Below are positions 1-8,554 of a stretch of DNA of 64,000 bases, in pieces. Position numbers and translations under genes: made by a program. This DNA comes from Pontibacter sp. G13 (GTDB lineage Bacteria > Bacteroidota > Bacteroidia > J057). The notes under the pieces were generated by a model. The model was not told the DNA's origin. It searched no databases and was given only the letters and a program-made list of their open reading frames with translations. Every line of letters starts with the position of its first letter. Positions within the stretch are counted from its first letter, which is position 1. The stretch is taken from NCBI RefSeq assembly GCF_031851795.1, contig NZ_CP134696.1, positions 5,518,001 to 5,582,000 of the forward strand, written 5' to 3'.

Positions 1-152
1 TCAAAGCGGCGGAAACGGCATTTGTCATTGAACCCTATATCCGTTTTCAGGGGCAGGTGGGCGAACAAGCCACCATGTTTTTCCTAGATCCTTCTGGCAA
101 TGCGCTTGAGTTCAAGGCATTCAAGGACATGTCTCAGCTATTTGCCAAATAA
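1..152 (+). CDS. VOC/glyoxalase-fold protein, C-terminal end (partial)
   Basis: The window opens inside this gene; about 50 codons remain, read from base 3 to a TAA at 150-152. The visible tail contains [15 protein letters not shown], which is typical of the last strand of vicinal-oxygen-chelate (glyoxalase/dioxygenase) proteins, where the Glu of the E-F-K stretch is normally the last metal ligand. The substrate cannot be inferred from the fragment. The stop lies eight bases before the ATG of the next gene, so the two may be co-transcribed. Confidence 0.7.
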   Translation, partial: KAAETAFVIEPYIRFQGQVGEQATMFFLDPSGNALEFKAFKDMSQLFAK

Positions 153-159
153 TGCCACG

Positions 160-621
160 ATGAACAGGATCTTCGCGCTTGGGATAGCCATGATGGGCTG
201 GCTTCATGGTTTGGCTCAGGATGACAATCTGGATGGCTACGTACATGAATCTACCATCAACTTGATGGTGGGCTATCAGGTGTTCTCCAATCATTATCTA
301 GAGTTGGGGGTAGCCAAGCGATCGACGAGTTATGCGGTGATTTCGACGGGGGGATTTTTGGGGGGAGAAGTCCGGCTAGGGGAGGGTTGGCTGCTGGGTC
401 CCAAGATTGGTGTCTGGTATGGAGGCGTCTTGGCGGCAGGTGCTCAGTTGATTGCGTACACGGATCTGGATAAATTTGCTTTTCGGCTGCGACCTGAAAT
501 TGGCTTGGGAGCGGGTCCTGCGAAATTCACCTATGGGTACAACATTCCGCTGAATGCATCGGATTTTCCGGGGATCAATTCACACTGTGTTTCTTTGACC
601 TTTTTCTGGGATTTCCGATAG
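160..621 (+). CDS. Small exported protein of unknown function
   Basis: A 153-residue protein starting at the ATG at 160, chosen over an earlier in-frame ATG at 100 because it begins with a clean signal peptide (MNRIFALGIAMMGWLHGLAQ) and does not overlap the upstream gene. The mature part is rich in Gly and aromatic residues with alternating hydrophobic strands (GGFLGGEVRLGEGWLLGPKIG) and ends in Phe-Trp-Asp-Phe-Arg. This is compatible with a small outer-membrane beta-barrel, an inference from pattern only. I do not recognise a named family. Confidence 0.65.
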   Translation: MNRIFALGIAMMGWLHGLAQDDNLDGYVHESTINLMVGYQVFSNHYLELGVAKRSTSYAVISTGGFLGGEVRLGEGWLLGPKIGVWYGGVLAAGAQLIAYTDLDKFAFRLRPEIGLGAGPAKFTYGYNIPLNASDFPGINSHCVSLTFFWDFR

Positions 622-1043
622 TCGATATTACAATATTTCGTGATTGGCGAGCTCCGAAATACCATCATTTGCCATCATATCTAATCCATCAAAATCAAAA
701 AATCTGAACATTTTGAATGGGGAATTGGTTTGGATATCAGGTTGTCCTAATGATAAGGATTATCGCCTAGTAGGATTATTTGTTAATTCTTGATTATATT
801 TAATCTCTCGGTGTTAGATTTCTGCCCGAGAAATGATTTGGGATTTATTGTTGCTCGTACCTTTCTTCCTGTTGCATACCCTGGGGTAATGGGTATTGTG
901 ACCACCCCTGTTTTACCGAAATCTGGATTCAATCCATATGCTCCTAAGTTGTTAGGGGCTTTCATGCTTTTCATTTTTTTCCCTGTGGGCTCATAGGGAA
1001 CCTACAGATGCTACCTCGGTTTTCAAATTCTCGTTTCAAACAG
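622..1043. other. 422-bp intergenic stretch, no confident gene
   Basis: The first part is AT-rich and featureless. Between about 783 and 996 both strands are open (63 codons on minus, 68 on plus); the plus frame reads TFLPVAYPGVMGIVTTPVLP. Neither has a signal peptide or recognisable domain. It may be a remnant or a dispersed repeat rather than a gene. Confidence 0.4.
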
Positions 1044-1538
1044 ATGAAATTTTCAATTGCTACTTTCGCTGCTATCCTGTTGGTTCCATTTTTTCAAAGC
1101 ACCAACGCAATCCAAGAAGACGATTTCCAGCTTTTGCTCGGAAACAAATGGTACGGCTCGCTGACCTATCTGGACTATCAATCTCAGGAGGAGGTGACAC
1201 TCGCAAGCACCGTTTCTGCCGAAGGATTCGACAAGAACCCTAGAAAAGGCTTGCTGACATTCGAATATCCCGATGAGCCTTCTGCCAATTATCAGGAGGA
1301 TATCCACGTCAATGGGAGCGGTACCAAGCTCAATGGCCAACTGGTGGTCAATCGTCGGCAGTTGTCCGATGGCACCATCCGGATTTACACGGAGGATGAG
1401 GGCAAGGACAATGACAAACGGGCGATTTTCTATTATACCTACGAGTTCAGTGAAACTGAATTTTCCATTATCAAGGAGGTTCAGTACACAGATGGGAGTC
1501 CGCGTTTTATCCGGAATAAATACTCCTTTACTCGCTAG
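1044..1538 (+). CDS. Small exported protein of unknown function
   Basis: A 164-residue protein; the ATG at 1044 is preferred to 1008 because it starts directly with a signal peptide (MKFSIATFAAILLVPFFQS, cleavage near TNA). The mature domain opens with LLGNKWYGSLTYLDY and continues as many short polar beta strands, resembling the lipocalin-like or heme-binding-like small beta-sandwiches common in Bacteroidota periplasm. No catalytic motif is visible and the specific family is not recognised. Confidence 0.65.
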   Translation: MKFSIATFAAILLVPFFQSTNAIQEDDFQLLLGNKWYGSLTYLDYQSQEEVTLASTVSAEGFDKNPRKGLLTFEYPDEPSANYQEDIHVNGSGTKLNGQLVVNRRQLSDGTIRIYTEDEGKDNDKRAIFYYTYEFSETEFSIIKEVQYTDGSPRFIRNKYSFTR

Positions 1539-1812
1539 GCAGGCGATTTCCCCAAACACACGGGCGATTCCATATTGGGGTCGCCCTTTCTTTTTGACTG
1601 GTTCTTGCAAATGGCATTTATGGCTGAGCTTGGTCAAATAAGTAGCTCAAGCCTTTCTGAATGCACATCTATCAGCACCGAGAAATGTGGGTATTAAGGA
1701 TCTGGACGTATGTCCTGCCAATCATTCGGTCAAGATGCTGAATAAATAGCCTGCTCAGAACCCCCTATTTGAGCTTCACGATTTTGGCTGCTACCTTTGA
1801 CGAAACGAATCT

Positions 1813-2196
1813 ATGGCAGCGCACAACGAACTCGGAAAACGCGGCGAGGAGATCGCAGCAGGCTTTCTCGAAGCTAAAGGCTTGAACATTCTTGACCGCA
1901 ACTATCGCTATGAAAAGGCGGAAGTGGACTTGGTAGCCCTTTGCCTCGACCCGGCAGAACTCATCTTTGTGGAAGTCAAAACCCGTAGCTCGGAAGCATT
2001 TGGCTACCCAGAGGAATCTGTCGATGAAGCCAAGAAAAAACTCATTTTTAAGGCGGCTGATAGCTACGTCTATGAAAAGCAGATGAGTACCGTACCGGTT
2101 CGCTTTGACATCATCTCCATCAATATGCAAAATCCGGAACACCCCCTCATTCATCATATTGAGGACGCGTTCCGGATGGATACTCCGCTCTGGTAA
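1813..2196 (+). CDS. UPF0102/YraN-family putative endonuclease
   Basis: A 127-residue cytoplasmic protein with the full pattern of the YraN (UPF0102) family: an N-terminal GKRGEEIAAGFLEAKG helix, then EVDLVAL and FVEVKTRSS, which supply the Asp and the E-x-K of a PD-(D/E)xK nuclease-like active site. Length is normal for the family. Members are related to Holliday-junction resolvases by fold, but their cellular role is not established. It stands alone, converging with the TPR lipoprotein gene eight bases away. Confidence 0.9.
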   Translation: MAAHNELGKRGEEIAAGFLEAKGLNILDRNYRYEKAEVDLVALCLDPAELIFVEVKTRSSEAFGYPEESVDEAKKKLIFKAADSYVYEKQMSTVPVRFDIISINMQNPEHPLIHHIEDAFRMDTPLW

Positions 2197-2204
2197 GCGC
2201 TTTA

Positions 2205-3551
2205 TCAGGTGTAGTGCTTGCGACAGCTCCAGCCGTATGCGCTAGCCACAGCCATCACTACCACCATGAACCACATCCAAGTAGGACGTGGAATTCCACG
2301 CTTGCCAGCAATTCCCAAAATCGAGGAAGCGGCCTCAGCTCCATTGCCCCTTTCGGAAGACCATTGCTTCAGCTGCTCGGCTGATTGGGGTTTCCGATAC
2401 GCATCGACAGGAAATGCTGCCTGTTGATTTTTGATCCAAGTCCGATCCAGTAGTTGCCGCTTGACAGGGGTAAACAGCGTCCGAGTCAATGGTCTTGCAG
2501 CCAAGGTCGGATTGCTTACCCGAGCCACTTGTGTCCGAACGGGCATGGGTTTCAGTACAGTCGCCGGAGCATCTGCGGGATAAGTGAGTTGATAGGCTTC
2601 TTCGGGATGAATGCCTTGCTCGATCCAGGTTCGTTCTTCAAATGCCCAATCTGCTCGGAGCTTACGGGCTTGGGTGAATTCTTTCTTGACGGTAGCGACT
2701 GGATCAAACGTATTTTCCGGGTTCAAATTGATGCTGGCTGCTTGTGCGAGTTGCTGGTATGCCCCCGAAATGTCAGGATCATTGGCATGCATCCCCGCCA
2801 ATACGTATGCCCGAATCGCCATCTGGCTGTAGGCTTCCTCTCCAAGTCCATTCATCAACAATAGATCCGCCAAAGCTTCCAGCAGCACGGGAGAACGGTA
2901 ATTTCCGAAGCGCATCATGCCCGTAATTCCGGTAATGGCTTCCGAACGAACCTCCGGTGTGAAATCATTTCCCAATTTTTGAGAGAGATATCCTGCGAAA
3001 TTCTGATACTCACCCACAGGTTTTGTCCGCATCATCGGAGATTCTGCCAACGGCAATTTCAATTGTCCGTCTGGGCATTTGTCCAGCAAGTATTCTACGA
3101 GCAGGATTTGATATTTTTCGCGGCCGAAGTGTGCTTGGGGGTTGATGTCCACGGCTCGCTTGAGGTATGTGAGCCCTTGTTTCCATTTTCCTGCATGGAC
3201 ATAAAATGTCCCTAAATTGGCCAAAGACTCATAGCGGTCCGCATCCATGGCCAGGGTCTTCTGAGCGATGGAAATGGCTTTGTCATGATCTCCGAGCTTA
3301 TCGTATGAAACTGCGAGATCATCCATCAGCGGCAATTGGTAGGGATCTACCTGAAGGCGAGCCTCTCGGTCCCAGATTCGCCATTGGTAGTATTCAGGGG
3401 TGTGGCTGATGAAAGCGCCATTCATGGTTTCGAGTACGCCGGGCATGGCTCGCTGCTCTTCTTCGATGGTATCGGAATCCCATAGGCAAGCCATAGACAG
3501 GAATCCCAGCAGCACCATGAGCAGGGTGGTGATTCGGGGGGAGTTCAGCAT
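2205..3551 (-). CDS. TPR-repeat lipoprotein with C-terminal membrane segment
   Basis: A 448-residue protein. The start at 3551 is chosen because it gives a lipoprotein signal (MLNSPRITTLLMVLLGFLSM then AC), whereas the longer frame adds 71 implausible residues. The first third holds at least two tetratricopeptide repeats (YDKLGDHDKAISIAQKTLAM; YVHAGKWKQGLTYLKRAVDI). A hydrophobic segment (WMWFMVVVMAVASAYGW) followed by basic residues lies at the extreme C-terminus, so the protein may be anchored at both ends. TPRs suggest a protein-binding role in the envelope; the partner is unknown. Confidence 0.8.
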   Translation of the reverse strand: MLNSPRITTLLMVLLGFLSMACLWDSDTIEEEQRAMPGVLETMNGAFISHTPEYYQWRIWDREARLQVDPYQLPLMDDLAVSYDKLGDHDKAISIAQKTLAMDADRYESLANLGTFYVHAGKWKQGLTYLKRAVDINPQAHFGREKYQILLVEYLLDKCPDGQLKLPLAESPMMRTKPVGEYQNFAGYLSQKLGNDFTPEVRSEAITGITGMMRFGNYRSPVLLEALADLLLMNGLGEEAYSQMAIRAYVLAGMHANDPDISGAYQQLAQAASINLNPENTFDPVATVKKEFTQARKLRADWAFEERTWIEQGIHPEEAYQLTYPADAPATVLKPMPVRTQVARVSNPTLAARPLTRTLFTPVKRQLLDRTWIKNQQAAFPVDAYRKPQSAEQLKQWSSERGNGAEAASSILGIAGKRGIPRPTWMWFMVVVMAVASAYGWSCRKHYT

Positions 3552-3904
3552 GTGAAAAATATTACGAGCGTAGTAAAGTCTATATATACTAGTTTCAAAA
3601 ACCCAAAAAATCAAGCATTTGCCACCAAATGGTTCAATTTTTCGGACAACCTGACGCTGGCACATCCCGAGGAGGATTGTTCCAAAATCGAAGCGGGAAC
3701 CCGAATGAGGATTAGGTGGAAATGCGACAATCAAAAATGACTGCCAGGGTGGGGTTTCATTCAAACAACGAAAGGATAAACACCTGAAAGCAAACTAGCT
3801 GCCAAACTTGACATTACCAGTCAAATTTTACTTGATCTCTTGCCCCGAAATATTTGGATTCAGGGTAAGGATCTGCAGCGAAATAATCATGAGGGGGATA
3901 GGGG
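3552..3904. other. 353-bp intergenic stretch between two leftward genes
   Basis: It is AT-rich near 3580 and presumably contains the promoter of the TPR lipoprotein gene, but I see no clear TAnnTTTG element, repeat, RNA gene or convincing ORF. Confidence 0.4.
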
Positions 3905-4549
3905 CTATTCTAGTCGATAATCGTATGCACGGTAGACGATGTTCCATCCACCTCCTTCCAATTCGGCGACGATATCCTCGATCATCTCGTCTTCTTCGTC
4001 GTCATAATCGCTTTTGAGGTTGATCCCAAACAAGAGGCCAATGGATTGCCAGAAAAAGGCCGAAGCTCCGTTCTTATTTTCCTTGATCAACTCATAGGTA
4101 GTTTTGCCAGTCTGGCGACACACGAGTTTCACTAGGACCTTGCCTTGGGAGCGGGTCATCTTGCGGAGGTCCTTTTCGTACTTCGAAAATAGCGCTTGCT
4201 CTTTGGATTTGACGTACTTCCTGCGCTTGGTGTCTTCGGGCAATTCCGCGAGCTCTTGGTCGATTTCCTGAAGGACTTCTGATACCTTTAGCGCATATGG
4301 GTAAACTTTGTGGATGTTATACCGCAGTCTGGTAAATTTGGCAAGCCGTTTGCGGCCCTTACGTATCTGGCGATCTGTTGGCTTTCGGTCGAGGATATTG
4401 ATCGAATCCAACTGTCCATCCATGAAGGTGACCCCCTCATAGGTATAGACCTTGAACCGGAGATCTTCCGACTCTGGGTTTTCCTGCTGAGCCCAGAGCA
4501 TCTGGAAGCAGATCAGGAAGATGGACAGCAAAAAGAAGCGTGTATTCAT
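3905..4549 (-). CDS. DUF4294 exported protein
   Basis: A 214-residue protein starting at 4549, where a signal peptide begins (MNTRFFLLSIFLICFQMLWA-Q); longer in-frame starts at 4567 and 4591 would precede it. The middle and C-terminal part is DUF4294: RLRYNIHKVYPYALK, a charged helical region, SKYEKDLRKMTRSQGKVLVK, LVCRQTGKTTYELIKE and GLLFGINLKSDYD. DUF4294 proteins are Bacteroidota-specific periplasmic proteins of unknown function. It lies just downstream of the macrodomain gene on the same strand and may be co-transcribed with it. Confidence 0.85.
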   Translation of the reverse strand: MNTRFFLLSIFLICFQMLWAQQENPESEDLRFKVYTYEGVTFMDGQLDSINILDRKPTDRQIRKGRKRLAKFTRLRYNIHKVYPYALKVSEVLQEIDQELAELPEDTKRRKYVKSKEQALFSKYEKDLRKMTRSQGKVLVKLVCRQTGKTTYELIKENKNGASAFFWQSIGLLFGINLKSDYDDEEDEMIEDIVAELEGGGWNIVYRAYDYRLE

Positions 4550-4587
4550 GCGGTTGGATTCGGTCATTCGGCAGTTGCCAAGGGGAA

Positions 4588-5112
4588 TCAACTGAGTAGA
4601 TTGCGATAGATCCGCTCATTTTCTTCGTCAAAACATACGAATAAGATCCGAGAAAAAGTATCCCGATGCGAATGCACATACGTCCTAACAGCCTCAATCG
4701 CTACCTCTGCAGCCAAATCTTTCGGGAATCGATAGATTCCAGTAGAGATATTGGGGAAGGCAATCGTCGTGCATGTCAATTCCTCAGCAATTCTCAAACT
4801 ATTCGTGTAGCAACCAGCAAGACGGGTTTTCATGCCCTCGGGTTGCTTACCCGTCCAAACCGGGCCTACGGTGTGAATGACATATCGGGCAGGCAACTGA
4901 CCAGCCGTCGTGTAGACGGCCTCTCCCACTTGACAGCCCCCCTGACGCGCCCTGATCTTACGACATTCGTCCAGAATCTCAGGACCTCCCGCCCGATGGA
5001 TCGCCCCATCCACTCCGCCGCCTCCCAGCAAAGAGCTGTTGGCGGCATTGACGATTGCGTCGACCTCTATACGCGTAATGTCCCCCCGGATGATTTCTAA
5101 CTGTGTTTCCAT
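4588..5112 (-). CDS. Macrodomain protein, O-acetyl-ADP-ribose deacetylase type
   Basis: A 174-residue single macrodomain of the YmdB/MacroD type. Visible signatures are GDITRIEVDAIVNAANSSL, the glycine-rich LGGGGVDGAIHRAGG ligand loop, YVIHTVGPVW, and FPNISTGIYRFP, which together form the ADP-ribose pocket. Family members hydrolyse O-acetyl-ADP-ribose and mono-ADP-ribosylated proteins in the cytoplasm. Length is that of a stand-alone domain. No toxin, sirtuin or ADP-ribosyltransferase gene is adjacent, so its target here is unknown. Confidence 0.93.
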   Translation of the reverse strand: METQLEIIRGDITRIEVDAIVNAANSSLLGGGGVDGAIHRAGGPEILDECRKIRARQGGCQVGEAVYTTAGQLPARYVIHTVGPVWTGKQPEGMKTRLAGCYTNSLRIAEELTCTTIAFPNISTGIYRFPKDLAAEVAIEAVRTYVHSHRDTFSRILFVCFDEENERIYRNLLS

Positions 5113-5291
5113 GACTTCAAGATAGCCATACTACCCGAATATTTCATTATCCAGTTCCAATGATCCCAAGCTCCATTCGCGCCCTTTCTAGTTCTCCGAC
5201 TGTAAGCATCTTCTCGAATATGCTTATTACCAAATTTAGGAATTTACCATTTTCACGCAGGATAATCCAGATCACCCCAACAGTATTACCG

Positions 5292-7592
5292 ATGAAGCGC
5301 ATCCTAATTGCTCTTCCCTTGCTTCTTCAGCTTGCCTATGGCCAGCCCCCCAATCCAGATACTGAGCTTATTTCAGAATCCAACGAAAACACCTTCGCAG
5401 GGAAGATGTTCTTGCCGGGTGTCAAGGTTCCAACTGCTCGTCAAACATGGGCTATCACATCCGCGGACCTCAATCTGGATGGTGCCCCGGATTTGATTGT
5501 CGCTGATAAGCCTCGGGGAACCATCATCGTGCATCTCAATGATGGAACAGGAGCATTCAAGGAGCATAAGTCCTTCAAAGGCATTCCTCAACATCGGGCT
5601 ATTGCTGCGGCGGACTTCAACCGAGATGGGTATCCAGACCTCGCTACGGTCACCCTCAAGGGCGAAATCTCCATCTACATCAACAACCGTGTAGGGGGCC
5701 TTAGATTTCACCAGAAATTCAAGTCCGCTTCGATGCTTCATGATCTCGTCATTCAGGATCTCAACAACGATGGAAGAATGGATCTTCTGGTAGTGGCAGT
5801 GATGGAGCATCAGGTCAACATCCACTTCCAGACCAATCGTGGAGCATTTGGCCCAGCCAAGGTCATTCCCACAGGTGAAACCCCGAGAGTTGCTGCTTTG
5901 GGGGATTTGGATGGGGATGAAATTCTAGATCTCGTAGTAGGCGCCGACGACGGACGTCTGCATATTCACCGAGGCCTGGGACACGGCAATTTTCAAGAAG
6001 CTAAATCCATTCGTTCGACCAATGCCACATGGGGATTGGGATTGGCGGACTTCAATGGCGATGGATTTCTGGATATTGCCGCGGCTTCCTACGTGGACAA
6101 AAACCTCTTTGTACACCTCAACAACGGCAGAAGTGGGTTTGAGCGGGAAATCGAACTCATCTCTGGCGACCACAATTTCGAGGTGGCAACGGGAGACTTT
6201 GACCTAGACGGAGATACCGACATCGCGACATGCTCTTCTCTCGACAAAAACCTCAATTTCCATATCAACGACGGGCAGGCGGGATTTTCGCCCAAGGAAA
6301 TGGTGGCTTCAGGAGAGTGGAATACCGGGATCACGACCGCGGATTTTGATGGGGATGGCGATCCCGATATCGGGATTTCTTCGGCAAATAGTGGTGGGCT
6401 CTTTGTCCATACCAATGTCGCGGCAGATACCATCCCCGTTCCGGATGACCCGATTTGTATCACAGGAACCGTGTTTCATGGCGAAACGGGAGAAGTCATC
6501 GCCAATGCACCTATCACACTTCACCGAGAAGTAGGTCGGAGTTATTCTCAGAAGACCGACGAAAAAGGCGGATTCAGCATGTGTCCTTCTCCGGGCAATA
6601 CCTACCAGATCATTGTTCGGACTCCGGGCATGCCTGTGCATTCTGAATTTTTCACCATGCCGGAGAAGCAGCTTCACAAGGACATTTACCTATATCCCAA
6701 TCGCGAAGCTCAGGTATACGGCAAGATTTGGGATCAAGAAACAGGGCAGTACATTCCCAAAGCAGTGTTGACCATCTTCAATGAGGAAGGCAATCCCATT
6801 GCTCGCTTCCCTTCCAGCGATCAGGGAGCCTATCGGAGAATGTTGACTTACGACAAGTCCTACCGAATTCAGGCAGAAGTACCCGGTATGCAATCTGCCA
6901 TGGAGCCCTTCAAATTGGAGGCTGAACATACAGAGCAGGGCTTGCGCGTAGATCTCAAATTGGACAAAATGCCTGAAGGTGCCTGTATCGAAGGGATAGT
7001 TCGCGATGAGAAAGATCGTTCCCCGGTGCCATTTGCGACCATTCTGGTCATGGATACTACCGGAAAAAAACTCAAACGGGTCCAAACCGATGGCTTTGGC
7101 TACTATCAGGCTTGCTTGAAATTCGGCAGTTACCAATTCAAAACCGATGCGATTGGATACTTCTTCAATCTTTCGGAAGCTCGATTGGGTACGGAGCATA
7201 TCGACATGGCCGCTCAGCACAACATCAAGCTGATCCCACTAGAGGAAAATGCCAGTATCGTTCTCCAAAATATCTACTTCGACAAGGATGAAGCTACCTT
7301 GACACCGGAATCGGTGGTGGAGCTCGATCGCCTGTATCAGATCATGTCTACCAATCCAAGTCTCGTGATCGAAATCGGCGGACATACGGATAGCGATGCC
7401 TCAGATGCGTATAACCTGGATCTTTCGCAGCGTCGATCAGAATCAGTGATCCAATACCTCCAAGATGCTGGGATCGCCTCGGATCGACTGGAAGCCAAAG
7501 GGTATGGGGAATCCAAGCCGATTGCCTCCAACGATACGGAAGAGGGAAAGCAGCTCAATAGGCGGACTGAATTTAAGGTCCTCTCCTATTGA
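5292..7592 (+). CDS. Exported FG-GAP/VCBS-repeat protein with C-terminal OmpA domain
   Basis: A 766-residue protein. The start at 5292 gives a signal peptide (MKRILIALPLLLQLAYG-Q); the longer open frame from 5160 has no such signal. Residues about 45-370 are a series of FG-GAP/VCBS repeats with calcium-binding-like D-x-N-x-D-G turns (DLNLDGAPD, DFNRDGYPD, DLNNDGRMD, DFDGDGDPD), which normally form a beta-propeller. Carboxypeptidase-regulatory-like beta-sandwich segments follow (about 380-640). The C-terminus is an OmpA peptidoglycan-binding domain (IYFDKDEATLTPES, GGHTDSD, RRSESVIQYL, GYGESKPIASN). The likely role is a peptidoglycan-anchored surface or periplasmic propeller protein. Confidence 0.9.
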   Translation: MKRILIALPLLLQLAYGQPPNPDTELISESNENTFAGKMFLPGVKVPTARQTWAITSADLNLDGAPDLIVADKPRGTIIVHLNDGTGAFKEHKSFKGIPQHRAIAAADFNRDGYPDLATVTLKGEISIYINNRVGGLRFHQKFKSASMLHDLVIQDLNNDGRMDLLVVAVMEHQVNIHFQTNRGAFGPAKVIPTGETPRVAALGDLDGDEILDLVVGADDGRLHIHRGLGHGNFQEAKSIRSTNATWGLGLADFNGDGFLDIAAASYVDKNLFVHLNNGRSGFEREIELISGDHNFEVATGDFDLDGDTDIATCSSLDKNLNFHINDGQAGFSPKEMVASGEWNTGITTADFDGDGDPDIGISSANSGGLFVHTNVAADTIPVPDDPICITGTVFHGETGEVIANAPITLHREVGRSYSQKTDEKGGFSMCPSPGNTYQIIVRTPGMPVHSEFFTMPEKQLHKDIYLYPNREAQVYGKIWDQETGQYIPKAVLTIFNEEGNPIARFPSSDQGAYRRMLTYDKSYRIQAEVPGMQSAMEPFKLEAEHTEQGLRVDLKLDKMPEGACIEGIVRDEKDRSPVPFATILVMDTTGKKLKRVQTDGFGYYQACLKFGSYQFKTDAIGYFFNLSEARLGTEHIDMAAQHNIKLIPLEENASIVLQNIYFDKDEATLTPESVVELDRLYQIMSTNPSLVIEIGGHTDSDASDAYNLDLSQRRSESVIQYLQDAGIASDRLEAKGYGESKPIASNDTEEGKQLNRRTEFKVLSY

Positions 7593-7780
7593 TCGGGTTT
7601 TTTGCTTGATCTCTTGGCCGGACTCGTCGTCAGGCAAAGGCTCACTTGGAAGACCAAGCTCGGTTTGCCTTCCTGGATTCCGGGCAAGATCTCTGCGCAA
7701 AATTCCCCGATCAGCCTATCGGATGGCTATTTGATGGTGTTTTTTGCTGGATCTCTCGGGAGGATTTGTCGTCGTGAAAC
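7588..7780. repeat. Imperfect 45-bp direct repeat downstream of the OmpA-domain gene
   Basis: Two related stretches, about 7592-7636 and 7732-7776, share the order GAT, TTTTTTGCT, GATCTCT, GGA and GTCGTC with scattered mismatches, about 140 bp apart. The first overlaps the T-run just after the stop of the upstream gene. It may be a local duplication of a transcription-end region. Confidence 0.4.
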
Positions 7781-7814
7781 GATTCAATCGGAACCTTCCT
7801 TCATCATTAGATTA

Positions 7815-7851
7815 GCCCCCTGCGTTCATCGAGCGTAGGGGGCGATCTTTT
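7815..7851 (+). terminator. Stem-loop terminator
   Basis: An inverted repeat (GCCCCCTGCG at 7815-7824 with CGTAGGGGGC at 7834-7843) is followed by GATCTTTT, reading rightward. It lies 220 bp after the OmpA-domain gene and beside the 3' end of repeat copy 1. Confidence 0.55.
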
Positions 7852-7908
7852 GGAGGAGCTCATTGGACGCTGGGAAAAAATCGTGGGATGCTTTTAAGCA
7901 TTTGGGGG

Positions 7909-8098
7909 ATTTGGGCGTGCCCCGGCGTGCGGTGAATGGATTGCTCTCCGGGCATGTGGGTCGCCGGGTCGGTCCCTTGCGTGCTCGCTGGCGCTCGGTC
8001 CCAGATCCGTGGGCGAGAGATCGCCCCCCACGGATCTGGGGACTCCGATCGGAGATCGGCCACTCCAGGCACCTCACGCGCACACTTCCCAGCCGCAC
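7909..8098 (-). repeat. Dispersed structured repeat, copy 1 (type A)
   Basis: About 188 bp; in its own orientation (minus) it starts GTGCGGCTGG and ends CACGCCGGGGCACGCCCAAA. It contains a 14-bp perfect hairpin with arms at 8000-8013 and 8027-8040, then the shared motifs ACCGAGCG, AGCGAGCA and GACCCGGCGAC. Its 3' end points at the end of the rightward OmpA-domain gene. It is paired head-to-head with copy 2. Confidence 0.8.
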
Positions 8099-8295
8099 TC
8101 CCACCCACTCAAGGGTTCAAACCCCTCGCCTCTGATAGCTCGCGCCTACAGCGCTCGGATGGTTGCTGGGCATTTCGCCGATAAATGATATCGTCCTTTC
8201 AGCCTGCCGTCAGCTAAGACCTGGGTATAGGCGGCAGAGGTGGAATCTTCTGGGCAAGATGGGACGCAGTATCTAGGCCAAAGATCAGGTAAAAT

Positions 8296-8482
8296 GTGCG
8301 GATGGCCAGTGGCGGTGTGAGCTGTCTGAAATGGCCGAGCTTGCGAGGAGTCTGTGATCTGGAGGTGGCGACCTCTCGCCTCCAGATCGCAGACCGAGCG
8401 TCAGCGAGCATGGAAGGCAGCGACCCGGCGACATGCATGTTCAGCAAGGAACAATTCCCCAAGCTCGCCGGGACACACCCCA
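8296..8482 (+). repeat. Dispersed structured repeat, copy 2 (type A)
   Basis: 187 bp, plus orientation, starting GTGCGGATGG and ending GCCGGGACACACCCCAA. It is nearly identical to copy 4 over its first 150 bases. Hairpin arms are at 8351-8365 and 8379-8393 with one G-U pair; their sequence differs from copies 1 and 8 but pairing is kept. The 3' end faces the end of the leftward oligopeptidase B gene and its terminator. Confidence 0.8.
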
Positions 8483-8498
8483 ATGATGCCCAAAACCC

Positions 8499-8531
8499 AA
8501 GGGCCGAACCTGATGATCAGATTCGGCCCTT
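8499..8531 (-). terminator. Terminator of the oligopeptidase B gene
   Basis: A stem of AAGGGCCGAA (8499-8508) with TTCGGCCCTT (8522-8531); reading leftward it is followed by GGGTTTT. It lies 24 bp after the stop codon of the leftward gene and immediately beside the 3' end of repeat copy 2. Confidence 0.65.
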
Positions 8532-8554
8532 TGGGGATGTCGGATGGAGAAAAT

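Noticed and set aside
5160-5291. Upstream extension of the FG-GAP/OmpA protein
   Set aside because: The 44 extra codons place a non-signal stretch before a perfect signal peptide that starts at 5292.
7863-8184. Short plus-strand peptides over repeat copy 1, similar to peptides over copies 2, 4 and 8
   Set aside because: The similarity (for example VAGSxPxxLAxARS) reflects the shared repeat. Copies differ by indels not divisible by three (186, 187, 187, 188 bp), and the frame breaks at the hairpin, so they are not proteins.
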